A stretch of 64,000 nucleotides of DNA from positions 1 to 64,000 of the forward strand of contig NZ_CANTKB010000017.1 in NCBI RefSeq assembly GCF_947654165.1. The letters are read 5' to 3'. The stretch's first letter is position 1. Every line of letters begins with the position of its first letter. Below the pieces are notes generated by a model. It did no database searches, was not told the origin of the DNA, and worked only from the letters and a program-made list of their open reading frames with translations. Below are positions 26,341-35,175 of the stretch, piece by piece. This DNA comes from an uncultured Blautia sp. (GTDB lineage Bacteria; Bacillota; Clostridia; Lachnospirales; Lachnospiraceae). The position numbers and the translations under genes are program-made.

Positions 26341-27018
26341 ATGACGACTATTTTACTGCTGGAAGATGATGAAACCATTGCCTTTGGCATCCAGAAAGCC
26401 TTAGAAAAAAAGGGATACCACCTGCTTCTCTGTTCCTGCATTCAAGAAGCAAAACAGGTCTTTTCTCCTGCTGTACATCTGATCCTTCTGGATCTGAACC
26501 TGCCAGACGGAAGCGGATATACCTTTTGCCAATGGGCAAAAAAACAACGAGATGTTCCCATCATCTTTCTCACGGTCCGTGACGGGGCAAAAGACATTAC
26601 CAGGGGACTGGATATGGGCGGAGATGACTATATCACCAAGCCTTTTCATCTGTCTGTCCTGGAATCACGGATTCACGCAGTGCTCAGAAGGACTGCCAAT
26701 ACCCCAGATGTCAGACATTCCCTGCTTACCTGCGGAGACATCCAAATGGATTGTGAGAAATTATCCGTAATGCTGCGGGGAATCCCTGTAAATTTGACAG
26801 CAGCAGAATACAAACTTCTTTTGCTTCTCATGGAAAACAAAGGAAAAACCCTTCCAAGAAACCGGCTGCTGGAAAACCTGTGGGATGCACAAGGGAATTT
26901 TGTCAACGACAATACCCTCACTGTGACAATGAAACGATTGCGGGAAAAACTAGACCAGCCCAAAGAGATAAAAACCGTGCGTGGTATTGGATACCGTATG
27001 GAGGATTGCAATGAATAA
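26341..27018 (+). CDS. Response regulator, OmpR family
   Basis: A 225-residue regulator. Receiver: EDDETIA acidic pair, phosphoacceptor in LILLDLNLPDGSG, T in FLTVRD and K in ITKPFHL. Winged-helix output from about 125 (LTAAEYKLLLLLMEN to GIGYRME). It starts three bases after the helicase remnant and overlaps its kinase by eight bases. Likely target is the FtsX-type ABC exporter encoded convergently at 28173-31540, by analogy with other Firmicutes. Confidence 0.9.
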   Translation: MTTILLLEDDETIAFGIQKALEKKGYHLLLCSCIQEAKQVFSPAVHLILLDLNLPDGSGYTFCQWAKKQRDVPIIFLTVRDGAKDITRGLDMGGDDYITKPFHLSVLESRIHAVLRRTANTPDVRHSLLTCGDIQMDCEKLSVMLRGIPVNLTAAEYKLLLLLMENKGKTLPRNRLLENLWDAQGNFVNDNTLTVTMKRLREKLDQPKEIKTVRGIGYRMEDCNE

Positions 27019-28204
27019 ACGAAAAAAAGCCTGGAACACCTTTTTCTTCTGGCTGTTTCCAGGCATCCTGACAGGTGTGCTTCTGTCAATTTTTTTAGGC
27101 ATGCACCAATATCAAATCATGAAACAGATTACCGGTTCTGTGCTGCAGGAACAATCCCTGGAAGCAGGACTGAAACAGTCTGCAAAAAAAAATCCAACCG
27201 AAAAAATTCTGGAACATGGACATCTGTTTTTACAGGAATATGGCTATCATCCGGAAAACCTGGTCTTGGAGAAACTTCCTCTGTCTGTAGGAATCTGCAT
27301 CCTTGTTTTTCAGATAACCGGCTGGATCTCCTATGGTTTCTGGTTTCTGGAAGATCAGTGCAGACAGAAACGGATTCAAGATCTTACTGCCTATTTAAGA
27401 GCAGTCAATGCTCAAAAAGGAGGTTCCCTGACCAGAACAGAAGACCAGTTTTCTTTTTTGGAAGACGAAATTTATAAGACGACTATGGAATTAAAGCACA
27501 CCAAAGAAACAGCCGTAAAAAATCACGAAGTGCTGGAAGAGCGTATTGCCGATATTGCCCATCAGCTAAAAACGCCGCTCACTTCCATGTCTCTGATGAC
27601 AGAACTGTTAGAAGAATATCAGACACCGGAAACCATGGAATACTATCAAAGACTCAGCACTCAGATTCTGCGGCTTCAGAATCTGGTATCCTCTCTTCTG
27701 GCATTGGCAAAACTGGATTCCCATGGGATTGTATTGGAAAAGAATCCTTTCCGTATGCAGGAACTTTTAGAACTTGCTGCCGAACCGCTTCAGCAAATAC
27801 TGGAGCAAAAACAGATCACCTTACAGATTCCGGCGGCAGCTTATGAAGATCCCTGGCTTCATGGCGACCTGGAATGGACTTCCCAGGCAGTCATGAATGT
27901 ATTGAAAAATTGTATTGAACACAGCCCAAAAGGAGGTACCATTTCTGTATCCTGGAATCAAAATCCCCTGTATGTACAACTGGAGATGGAAGACAGCGGC
28001 TCTGGATTTGCAAAACAGGATCTCCCGCATCTGTTTGAACGTTTCTACCGGGGAGAACGTTCCTGCAAGGATAATGCAGGCATCGGTCTTGCCCTTGCAA
28101 AGCTGATCATGGAACAGCAAAACGGACATATCCTTGCAGAAAATTCTGCCCGAGGACATGCCCTGTTTATCTTTAAATGGTATCATCCTTTACAGCCTCA
28201 ATAA
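27011..28204 (+). CDS. Sensor histidine kinase
   Basis: A 397-residue kinase with membrane helices at about 11-33 and 92-113 and an outer loop of some 60 residues. It has the H-box IADIAHQLKTPLTSMSLM and ATPase motifs NVLKNCIEHS, DSGSGF and GIGLALAKLI. ATG 27011 is chosen because it overlaps the response regulator's end; upstream 26981 is inside that gene. Its last 32 bases run antisense into the end of the ABC permease gene, so the two transcripts are complementary at their tails. Confidence 0.9.
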   Translation: MNKRKKAWNTFFFWLFPGILTGVLLSIFLGMHQYQIMKQITGSVLQEQSLEAGLKQSAKKNPTEKILEHGHLFLQEYGYHPENLVLEKLPLSVGICILVFQITGWISYGFWFLEDQCRQKRIQDLTAYLRAVNAQKGGSLTRTEDQFSFLEDEIYKTTMELKHTKETAVKNHEVLEERIADIAHQLKTPLTSMSLMTELLEEYQTPETMEYYQRLSTQILRLQNLVSSLLALAKLDSHGIVLEKNPFRMQELLELAAEPLQQILEQKQITLQIPAAAYEDPWLHGDLEWTSQAVMNVLKNCIEHSPKGGTISVSWNQNPLYVQLEMEDSGSGFAKQDLPHLFERFYRGERSCKDNAGIGLALAKLIMEQQNGHILAENSARGHALFIFKWYHPLQPQ

Positions 28205-30860
28205 CAGATTCTCTCTGAAGTTTCAGACCGCCGATAAGATACGCTCCTAAAATTGCCAACAGCACCAAAAGGATATATATGCTCAATACCCGTACCGGGA
28301 AAAAGGGAAGATATTCCAAAACCGTTATCTGACTGGTATAAAGAAATGCACCAATCCAGACTGCCTGGAAGGGTATGGTGTAAAGCAGCGGTTTCAAACC
28401 TAAGGTAACCCCTTCCAGACACAGCATCTTCCATAGTTGCCCTGGTGTCAGCCCTACGGATTTTAACATAGCAAATTCCCGCCTTCTCTGCTGTAAATTT
28501 GCAGAAATCGTAGCCCAGATATTGGACAGTCCGATCACTGCCAGAAAGCAGGTTAGAAAGGTAAAAATCAAGTTCATGGCATGGCGTATATCTGCGGTCA
28601 TTTTTTCCTGGTCCGAAAGACTTCCAATATTAAAATCTCCGCTTCCATAATACTGGTTAACGACATTATCTACCCTCTTTTTCGCTTCATCAATGTCTGC
28701 ATTTGAAGTTTCCCCGGTATTTTCCAGATTATAATAAGCTTGGAACCGTTTCACCGTTCCCTGTCTTTTTTCACAGCAGGAAGCACCCAATGCCTGTACG
28801 TGCTCCATAGGCATCACTGCCAACAGTGTAAAACTGGGATAAAAAGAAGGATTCGACAGTTCTTCCGGCAAATGTTCCGTAAATTCATAGGCCTGAATGG
28901 AAAATTGAAAATCCCCCTCAATGGCATCATCGTTTTTTTCTGTAAGTGTAAGCAGTTCTCCCTGTTCTAAGTCCAGGAGTTCCCGCATAACCGTAGTCCG
29001 TTTAGTGCTTACATTTGGATCCTTGGTCTTGTTATACACCAGTGCCCTGGAAGCATCCTGATAATACGGCTGTGGATCCACTCCCAAGTCGTCACAGTAC
29101 GTAACAAAACTGTCCTTTTCCAACCCCAGAAGCTGTACCTGGATCCGGTAATTTCCATCCCTCTCAATCGGAGAATATTTCCCCATCTCTACAATTTCCT
29201 GAAACCCTCCCAGATGTGTCTGCAAATCCCCGGAAGCCTTTTCTTCTGGAACCCAGATAGCACAGGGAAGTGTTGTCTTTATCACGGGTGGTTTTAATCC
29301 CTGAATTTCTTTCATAGCTTCCATGGCAGCTTTATCCGGCCACCGCCCATCACTGACACTGACAGAAATCGCATTTTCTTTTGGTGCATATGCCGCATAA
29401 ACTTCCTGTGCTGCATCTTGAATGGTGATCAGATACTGAAATCCTGTCAGCAACAGAAACGACAGACAAAGGGAAATAGTTGCCGCACGGTAAGCCTTTT
29501 TCCGAAAATACACGGCATTTCCTGCCAATTCCCCTAAAATACCGCCAAAAAGCTTTCGGTTCCGTTTTTTCCTTCTGAAAACTTGTCCCTCTCCCTGTTG
29601 TTTCTGAATCTCTACGGGAAGCAGTTTTGCTGCTTTTTTTGCGGGGATTCTTGCAGAAAGCCAGACTGTCAGCAAAGATAACAGTACCGAAGGAAGAATC
29701 GCAGGCAGGCCAAACGTAAGGATAATCTCAGGTCCCTGCCGCCCAATATCGTTGGTGGCATTAATGAGCTCAAATAGCTTTTTATCCAGAAACCAGCCTG
29801 CTGCCAATCCTGGAAGCATAGGTGGCACAGACAGCAGCAGTGCCTCTGTGATTACCATTTTCTGAATCTGTTTCCCGGAGGCACCGATTCCTGATAAAAT
29901 ACCCACTTGTTCCAGCTTATCATTTACAGAGACTGCAAATGCATTATGAATAACCAGTACAAACACACCTACTAACAGAAGAGCAAATGCCAGAAACATA
30001 AGGGGAACCGACAGACTCACAAGAAGATCTGGACCTGCGTCCGCCTTTGGAGGAAAAATCCCATATACAGATAATAAACTGTGGTTATATCTTAATGTAT
30101 ATTCTCCATATTCATCCTGCTCATATCCAATGGTTTCTGCCAGGGCAGGCAGTTCCTGATAAGTACGCCTCATAGGATCAAACCGCAGATATACAGTCAG
30201 GACATCCTCCGGCTGGATAGTATCCTCTTCCAGATAAGTCATCCCCGTATATCCCGGAACAGAAGAGGAGGTAACGGCGTCCAGTTCTCCAACAATGGTG
30301 TACGTTTTTGTTCCCGTCTGTAAAAAGTCCTCTGTTTCATCAATGCCTTCTGTTGGCATACACACCTGTCCATTCTGCATACGTGTACCGACAGGGAGGG
30401 TCAGCATATCACCGATTTTCGTATCCGGATGGTCATCAAAATATTGCTTGGAAAGCACCAGTTCCTGTTCTGTTTCCGGCACACGTCCTCTTAAGATTCC
30501 ATCTTTCTCTGGCATGGATTCCCAATATTCCCGGTTCGCCCCTCTGGATATCACATAGATTCTCCGACCTTCTTCCGAAAGCTTTGCCACTTCCCATGGA
30601 CCCTTTAAAAGAACAGCATCCACAGAAGCATAATTCTTTATTTTTTCCAAATCTCTGCCATACGTTTCGTCAAACAATTCTCCATGCCAGTTTCCGTTAT
30701 GCCATTTTTCCAAAGCAACGGCATCTGTCCACATGGTATAAACCATGCCGGAAAAACAGGACATGAGTGTTGTCATCAAAAACAGGGCAATCATGATTGC
30801 AAAACTGGAACGCTTATTTTTTCTCATATTATCCCAGATGATTTCTCTTAATATCTTCAT
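28173..30860 (-). CDS. FtsX-type ABC transporter permease, two-module
   Basis: An 895-residue membrane protein. It has an N-terminal helix (about 19-41), a large outer domain (to about 270), three helices ending near 425, a second single helix near 468-487 with a second outer domain, and three C-terminal helices. Both modules show the FtsX pattern (e.g. QQRRREFAMLKSVGLTPGQL). This is the MacB/LolC-like form duplicated, not the 650-residue BceB form with one large loop. It works with the ATPase directly upstream, which it overlaps by one base. Probably exports or releases lipid-like or peptide compounds; substrate unknown. Confidence 0.85.
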   Translation of the reverse strand: MKILREIIWDNMRKNKRSSFAIMIALFLMTTLMSCFSGMVYTMWTDAVALEKWHNGNWHGELFDETYGRDLEKIKNYASVDAVLLKGPWEVAKLSEEGRRIYVISRGANREYWESMPEKDGILRGRVPETEQELVLSKQYFDDHPDTKIGDMLTLPVGTRMQNGQVCMPTEGIDETEDFLQTGTKTYTIVGELDAVTSSSVPGYTGMTYLEEDTIQPEDVLTVYLRFDPMRRTYQELPALAETIGYEQDEYGEYTLRYNHSLLSVYGIFPPKADAGPDLLVSLSVPLMFLAFALLLVGVFVLVIHNAFAVSVNDKLEQVGILSGIGASGKQIQKMVITEALLLSVPPMLPGLAAGWFLDKKLFELINATNDIGRQGPEIILTFGLPAILPSVLLSLLTVWLSARIPAKKAAKLLPVEIQKQQGEGQVFRRKKRNRKLFGGILGELAGNAVYFRKKAYRAATISLCLSFLLLTGFQYLITIQDAAQEVYAAYAPKENAISVSVSDGRWPDKAAMEAMKEIQGLKPPVIKTTLPCAIWVPEEKASGDLQTHLGGFQEIVEMGKYSPIERDGNYRIQVQLLGLEKDSFVTYCDDLGVDPQPYYQDASRALVYNKTKDPNVSTKRTTVMRELLDLEQGELLTLTEKNDDAIEGDFQFSIQAYEFTEHLPEELSNPSFYPSFTLLAVMPMEHVQALGASCCEKRQGTVKRFQAYYNLENTGETSNADIDEAKKRVDNVVNQYYGSGDFNIGSLSDQEKMTADIRHAMNLIFTFLTCFLAVIGLSNIWATISANLQQRRREFAMLKSVGLTPGQLWKMLCLEGVTLGLKPLLYTIPFQAVWIGAFLYTSQITVLEYLPFFPVRVLSIYILLVLLAILGAYLIGGLKLQRESVIEAVKDDTI

Positions 30861-31540
30861 CAGGACACCACCTCATCCCTTATGATTTTTCCGTCTTCCA
30901 GGGTAAGAATCCGGTCTGCCATCAATGCAATGTTTTCATCATGGGTAATCAGAAGAATGGTCTGCCCATACTGCTGATGAGAAAATTTCAAAAGCTCCAT
31001 GGTCTCCCTTGAATTTTTCCGGTCCAGGTTTCCTGTAGGCTCATCCGCAAGAAGAATCGCAGGCTGGTAAATCAGGCTTCTTGCAATGGCAACTCTCTGC
31101 TGCTGTCCACCGGAAAGTTCTCTTGGCAAATGAGTCAGACGGTCAGAAAGTCCCAGAGAGGATGTGATTTTCAAAAACCGGTCTTCATCCGGCTTCTGCC
31201 CATCTAAAAGTATCGGCAGCAGAATATTTTTCCTCACATCCAAGGTCGGAATCAGATTATAAAACTGATATACAAGTCCCACTTTGCGTCTGCGGAAAAT
31301 GGCAAGCTGTTCTAAAGAAAGTGTAGAAATATCCGTATCTTCAATAAAAATATGTCCTTCTGTAGCACGGTCCACCCCTCCAAGCAGATGCAGCAGTGTG
31401 GATTTTCCGGAACCGGAGGCACCCACCACTGCGGTGAAGCTTCCCTTCTCAAGAGACAGATTCACATGCTCCAGTGCGACCACCTTATTCGAGCCGCTTC
31501 CGTATGTTTTCGTAAGATTTTTACATTCCAAAATATTCAT
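30860..31540 (-). CDS. ABC transporter ATP-binding protein (LolD/MacB-like)
   Basis: A 226-residue ATPase with Walker A GASGSGKST, the Q-loop YQFYNLIPTLDV, signature LSGGQQQR, Walker B ILLADEPTGNLD and ITHD. The PTGNLD form is typical of ATPases that drive FtsX permeases. ATG 31540 is chosen because GAAAGGAG lies about 10 bases upstream; ATG codons at 31549 and further upstream are too close to or beyond it. A TATAAT-like -10 is visible on the minus strand near 31570. Confidence 0.9.
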   Translation of the reverse strand: MNILECKNLTKTYGSGSNKVVALEHVNLSLEKGSFTAVVGASGSGKSTLLHLLGGVDRATEGHIFIEDTDISTLSLEQLAIFRRRKVGLVYQFYNLIPTLDVRKNILLPILLDGQKPDEDRFLKITSSLGLSDRLTHLPRELSGGQQQRVAIARSLIYQPAILLADEPTGNLDRKNSRETMELLKFSHQQYGQTILLITHDENIALMADRILTLEDGKIIRDEVVS

Positions 31541-31640
31541 ATGCAACATGCTCCTTTCGTTTGCAGGCTCATTATAACAAGTGTAAGTGACATTGCGGTG
31601 ACAGTCCAGCAAAAAATGAGAACGATTGCGGAAAGTTCTT

Positions 31641-31669
31641 TTGACCCACAGCCAAAGCCGTGCTATACT
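31641..31669 (+). promoter_or_regulatory. Promoter of larBC
   Basis: TTGACC (31641-31646), a 17-base spacer and TATACT (31664-31669), 34 bases before larB. It is back to back with the ABC exporter promoter. Confidence 0.7.
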
Positions 31670-31702
31670 TAATCGTAATTGGTTGAAAGTAGGGAAAACG
31701 AA

Positions 31703-32464
31703 ATGGACAAAAAAGAGTTACAGACACTGTTGGAGCAGGTTGCCAGCGGCAAGATCAAGCCGGACGAAGCCATGCTTCAAATAAAAACAGAACCTTATAA
31801 AGATATGGGATTTGCCAAACTGGATACCCACAGAGGCATCCGTCAGGGAATGTCTGAGGTCATCTACGGAGCCGGCAAAACCAAAGAACAAATCTTACAA
31901 ATCGCACAGGCTATGGTGGAAGAGAAAGAAAAAACAATCCTCATCACCCGCATGAGCCAGGAAGCCGCTGATTATGTCTCCCAATCCCTGGAACTTCGTT
32001 ATGATGCACTCTCCAGAACAGGGATCATTGGTAAGATTCCAGTCCCGGACGGAGTGGGAAAAATCGTGATCGCCACAGGCGGAACCAGTGACATGCCGGT
32101 AGCAGAAGAAGCCGCACGGACCGCAGAGATCTACGGAAATGAAGTGACTCGTCTCTATGATGTGGGAGTTGCCGGAATGCACCGGCTGATGAACCATATG
32201 GAAGACATTATGTCAGCCAGAGTCATTGTGGCTATTGCAGGCATGGAAGGTGCTCTTGCCAGCGTTATCGGCGGCATGGCGGATTGTCCTGTGATCGCAG
32301 TTCCCACCAGCGTAGGCTATGGGGCAAACTTTGGCGGCTTATCTGCCTTGCTGTCCATGCTGAACTCCTGTGCCAGCGGAATCAGCGTGGTAAATATTGA
32401 CAATGGATTCGGTGCCGGCTATCTGGCAAGCATGATCAATCATCTGGAGGGGAAACGGAAATGA
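31703..32464 (+). CDS. larB: Nickel-pincer cofactor biosynthesis protein LarB
   Basis: A 253-residue PurE-like carboxylase/hydrolase. Known LarB enzymes carboxylate nicotinic acid adenine dinucleotide at the start of nickel-pincer cofactor synthesis. The C-terminal half shows the PurE-like IVIATGGTSDMPVAEEA, the turn DVGVAGMHRL, and AIAGMEGALASVIGG with PTSVGYG. The N-terminal 45 residues are the usual helical cap. It overlaps larC by four bases. LarE and LarA are not in this window. Confidence 0.92.
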   Translation: MDKKELQTLLEQVASGKIKPDEAMLQIKTEPYKDMGFAKLDTHRGIRQGMSEVIYGAGKTKEQILQIAQAMVEEKEKTILITRMSQEAADYVSQSLELRYDALSRTGIIGKIPVPDGVGKIVIATGGTSDMPVAEEAARTAEIYGNEVTRLYDVGVAGMHRLMNHMEDIMSARVIVAIAGMEGALASVIGGMADCPVIAVPTSVGYGANFGGLSALLSMLNSCASGISVVNIDNGFGAGYLASMINHLEGKRK

Positions 32465-33264
32465 AGACCTTATACTTAGAATGTCATATGGGAGCAGCAG
32501 GAGATATGCTCATGGGAGCACTCTTAGAACTGCTGCCAGATCCAGACAAATTTATAAAAAAAATGAATGAGATCGGTATTCCGCAAGCAGCCATTCAGGC
32601 ACTTCCTTCTGTCAAATGCGGAATCACCGGAACCCATGTTTCCGTACAGATTCACGGAGAAGAAGAACACAGTATGGATTCACAGGAACACTTGCAGGAG
32701 CATCACGGACATCACCACCCCCACAGCCAGGAATCCCATAAACATCACCACATTCACAGAGGAATGACCGAAATCATGGAAATTGTGGAACAGCTTCGTG
32801 TAGAGGATACGGTCAAAAAAGATGTAAAGAATATTTACAATCTCATTGCACAGGCAGAAGCGAACGTCCACGAAAAAGAAGTTTCGGACATTCATTTCCA
32901 CGAAGTGGGTACTTTAGATGCCATTGCAGATATTACCGGCTGTGTGATGCTGATACACGAATTAGGGGCAGAACAGATTATTGTGTCCCCGGTAAGCACA
33001 GGCTTCGGACAGGTACGCTGTGCCCATGGAATCCTCCCGGTTCCTGCACCTGCCACAGCACTCTTATTGACCGGAATCCCATGCAAGGCCGGAACCGTAG
33101 ACGGAGAGCTGTGTACCCCTACCGGTGCCGCTATCTTGAAATATTTCGCTACCTCCTATGGGAAAATGCCGGAAATGGTGATGGAGAAAATCGGATATGG
33201 TATGGGAAAGAAAGATTTTGCAGCAGCCAATTGTGTACGGGCAATCTTAGGGCATACTGTTTGA
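32461..33264 (+). CDS. larC: LarC, first part only (LarC1)
   Basis: A 267-residue protein matching the N-terminal part of LarC, the CTP-dependent nickel inserter. It opens LYLECHMGAAGDMLMGALLE and has a histidine-rich loop (residues about 74-102, EHHGHHHPHS and HKHHHIH) fit for nickel binding. It ends GMGKKDFAAANCVRAILG, where complete LarC proteins go on for about 130 more residues (LarC2), which carry much of the nucleotide-binding region. In L. plantarum LarC2 is reached by a frameshift. Here all three frames close within about 30 bases of the stop and a terminator follows, so LarC2 is absent. Confidence 0.88.
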   Translation: MKTLYLECHMGAAGDMLMGALLELLPDPDKFIKKMNEIGIPQAAIQALPSVKCGITGTHVSVQIHGEEEHSMDSQEHLQEHHGHHHPHSQESHKHHHIHRGMTEIMEIVEQLRVEDTVKKDVKNIYNLIAQAEANVHEKEVSDIHFHEVGTLDAIADITGCVMLIHELGAEQIIVSPVSTGFGQVRCAHGILPVPAPATALLLTGIPCKAGTVDGELCTPTGAAILKYFATSYGKMPEMVMEKIGYGMGKKDFAAANCVRAILGHTV

Positions 33265-33294
33265 AGATAGTTTCATAGGTATTGAAAAACGTAA

Positions 33295-33341
33295 GGAGCA
33301 TCTCTCCATAACGATGTGAATCCGTTATGAAGAGATGCTCC
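33295..33341. terminator. Long bidirectional hairpin between larC and the aminotransferase
   Basis: Nineteen-base arms 33295-33313 and 33323-33341 with one mismatch and a nine-base loop. A-rich and T-rich flanks are imperfect, so it may act as terminator on both strands or as an mRNA-end stabiliser. Confidence 0.65.
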
Positions 33342-33403
33342 AAAAAATTCTTCTTATTTTTCCACAAAACACGGCTTCAATGCCAAAAAATACAATACCT
33401 TTC

Positions 33404-34882
33404 TTACTGATGGTAATAACTGAGGAAATCTCCCAGTTTTTCCATAGATTCCTTTAACACTTCGATTCTCGGCAGATACACGATGCGGAAGTGATCCGGT
33501 TCCTTCCAGTTGAATCCGCCTCCATGTACCACAAGAATCTTCTTATCACGGAGCAGATCCAGTGCAAACTTTTCATCATCCATTAAATTGAACTTTTTCA
33601 CATCCAGCTTCGGGAAAATATAAAAAGCTGCTTTTGGTTTCACCACACTGACTCCCGGAATATCTTTCAGGGCATTATAAATATATTCTCTCTGTTCATA
33701 GATACGTCCGCCAGGCACAATATAATTATTCACACTCTGGTATCCGCCGAGGGCTGTCTGCACAATAGACTGTGCCGGTACATTAGAGCAAAGACGCATG
33801 TTGGAAAGCATCTTCAGACCTTCAATATAATCCTGGGCAATCCGTTTATTTCCACTTAAGATCATCCAGCCAATGCGGAAACCGGCGATCATATGGGATT
33901 TCGACAGACCGCTGAAGGTCACACAGAATACATCCGGAGCCAGAGAAGCGATAGAGACATGTTCTTCCCCATCCATGACCAGACGGTCATAAATCTCATC
34001 GGAAAAAATGATCAACTGGTGTTCTCTTGCAATGTCCACAATCTGCTGCAAAACCTCTTTTGGATATAATGCACCTGTGGGATTATTGGGATTAATGATT
34101 ACAATCGCTTTTGTGCGGTCATTGATTTTTTTTCGGATATCATCCATATCCGGATACCATTCCGACTGCTCGTCACAGATATAATGAACCGCTTTTCCCC
34201 CTGCTAACGTTGCACAGGCTGTCCAGAGAGGATAATCCGGTGAAGGGATGAGAATTTCATCTCCATCGTCCAGAAGGGCAGACATACATAGATTAATGAG
34301 CTCACTGACTCCATTTCCGGTATATATATCTTCAATGGACACATTGGGAATCTTCCGAAGCTGTGCATACTGCATGATTGCCTTTCTGGCAGAAAACAGA
34401 CCTTTGGCAGGAGAGTAGCCCTGACATTCCGTAAGCTGCTGCCGCATATCATAAATCACCTCATCCGGTGTGCGGAATCCAAAAGGTGCAGGGTTACCAA
34501 TGTTTAATTTTAACACCTGGGTACCTGCTGCAGTCATACGCTCTGCCTCGTCCACAACGGGACCTCTTACATCATATAAAACGTTATCTAATTTTGAAGA
34601 TTTTTTAAAAGTACGCATTCCTTTTCCTCCTGGATTTTCATTTTTTGTTTTAACCGGATGGGAGTCTTCCCCTAAAAGCCAGGCTTCTTCCACCTGCAAC
34701 GCCTGTGCCAGAAAATGGAGAATGTCCGCCCTCGGGACTGTCTTTCCGCTCACATATTGACTGATATGGCTTTTTCCAAGTTTTACACCCTGTTCCTGGG
34801 CAATGCGGATGATATCTACCTGCTTTAATCCCTGCTGCTCCATAGCCTGTTTCAGCCGGTCAGCAAATACTTCCTTTGCCAT
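33404..34882 (-). CDS. XRE HTH domain fused to AlaT-type PLP aminotransferase
   Basis: A 492-residue two-domain protein. Residues 1-68 are an XRE helix-turn-helix (FADRLKQAMEQQGLKQVDII, GKSHISQYVSGKTVPRAD). A linker to about 88 leads to a fold-type I aminotransferase (family of alanine aminotransferase AlaA/AlaT) with the PLP lysine K328 in SGLSKSHM, NPNNPTG and SDEIYD. ATG 34882 follows AGGAGGAAT. The domain joint at MRTFKKSSKL is where stand-alone enzymes begin, and a perfect AGGAGG lies seven bases before that ATG (34618), so free enzyme may also be made. Likely makes alanine from pyruvate and glutamate, and represses its own promoter. Confidence 0.88.
   Translation of the reverse strand: MAKEVFADRLKQAMEQQGLKQVDIIRIAQEQGVKLGKSHISQYVSGKTVPRADILHFLAQALQVEEAWLLGEDSHPVKTKNENPGGKGMRTFKKSSKLDNVLYDVRGPVVDEAERMTAAGTQVLKLNIGNPAPFGFRTPDEVIYDMRQQLTECQGYSPAKGLFSARKAIMQYAQLRKIPNVSIEDIYTGNGVSELINLCMSALLDDGDEILIPSPDYPLWTACATLAGGKAVHYICDEQSEWYPDMDDIRKKINDRTKAIVIINPNNPTGALYPKEVLQQIVDIAREHQLIIFSDEIYDRLVMDGEEHVSIASLAPDVFCVTFSGLSKSHMIAGFRIGWMILSGNKRIAQDYIEGLKMLSNMRLCSNVPAQSIVQTALGGYQSVNNYIVPGGRIYEQREYIYNALKDIPGVSVVKPKAAFYIFPKLDVKKFNLMDDEKFALDLLRDKKILVVHGGGFNWKEPDHFRIVYLPRIEVLKESMEKLGDFLSYYHQ
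34616..34631 (-). promoter_or_regulatory. Internal ribosome site and start inside the HTH-aminotransferase gene
   Basis: On the minus strand AGGAGG (34631-34626), seven bases, then ATG (34618-34616). The bases also code for the linker PGGKGM in frame. A ribosome starting here would make the aminotransferase without its DNA-binding domain. Confidence 0.55.
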
Positions 34883-34896
34883 ATGATTCCTCCTGA

Positions 34897-35008
34897 AGTT
34901 CAACCTTTATTTCTTTATCTGGAGAAAGTATAGCACAATCGTTTCTGTAGTTCAATACTTTTTTATATATCTTAAAAAGTTCAATTTTATAAAAAACTGT
35001 TTTGAACT
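34897..35008. promoter_or_regulatory. AGTTCAA repeats around the HTH-aminotransferase promoter
   Basis: AGTTCAA occurs at 34897-34903, 34949-34955 and 34978-34984, and inverted (TTGAACT) at 35002-35008. The copy at 34949 contains the minus-strand -35 box, so these are likely operator half-sites for the HTH domain encoded just downstream. The rest of 34883-35175 is AT-rich with nothing else recognisable. Confidence 0.5.
34927..34955 (-). promoter_or_regulatory. Promoter of the HTH-aminotransferase gene
   Basis: On the minus strand TTGAAC (34955-34950), a 17-base spacer and TATACT (34932-34927), 45 bases before the ATG. Confidence 0.7.
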
Positions 35009-35175
35009 CATGATTTTATTGTTAAATATATATCAATTCAAACCATATTATAAATAATTGGAATTATTCCGAATACTGTACATCATTTTCCATAAAAAAG
35101 AAACTGGCAGATTACCCAGCGGTATGTTATGATAACAAAAACGAAGCTTTATACAAAAAGAGAGGATCAGACATC

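Noticed and set aside
28173..30860. BceB-type bacitracin permease
   Set aside because: Length 895 with two FtsX modules and two outer domains; BceB is about 650 residues with ten helices and one large loop.
33265..33403. LarC2 reached by programmed frameshift
   Set aside because: All three frames meet stops within about 30 bases of the larC stop and no LarC2 motif follows.
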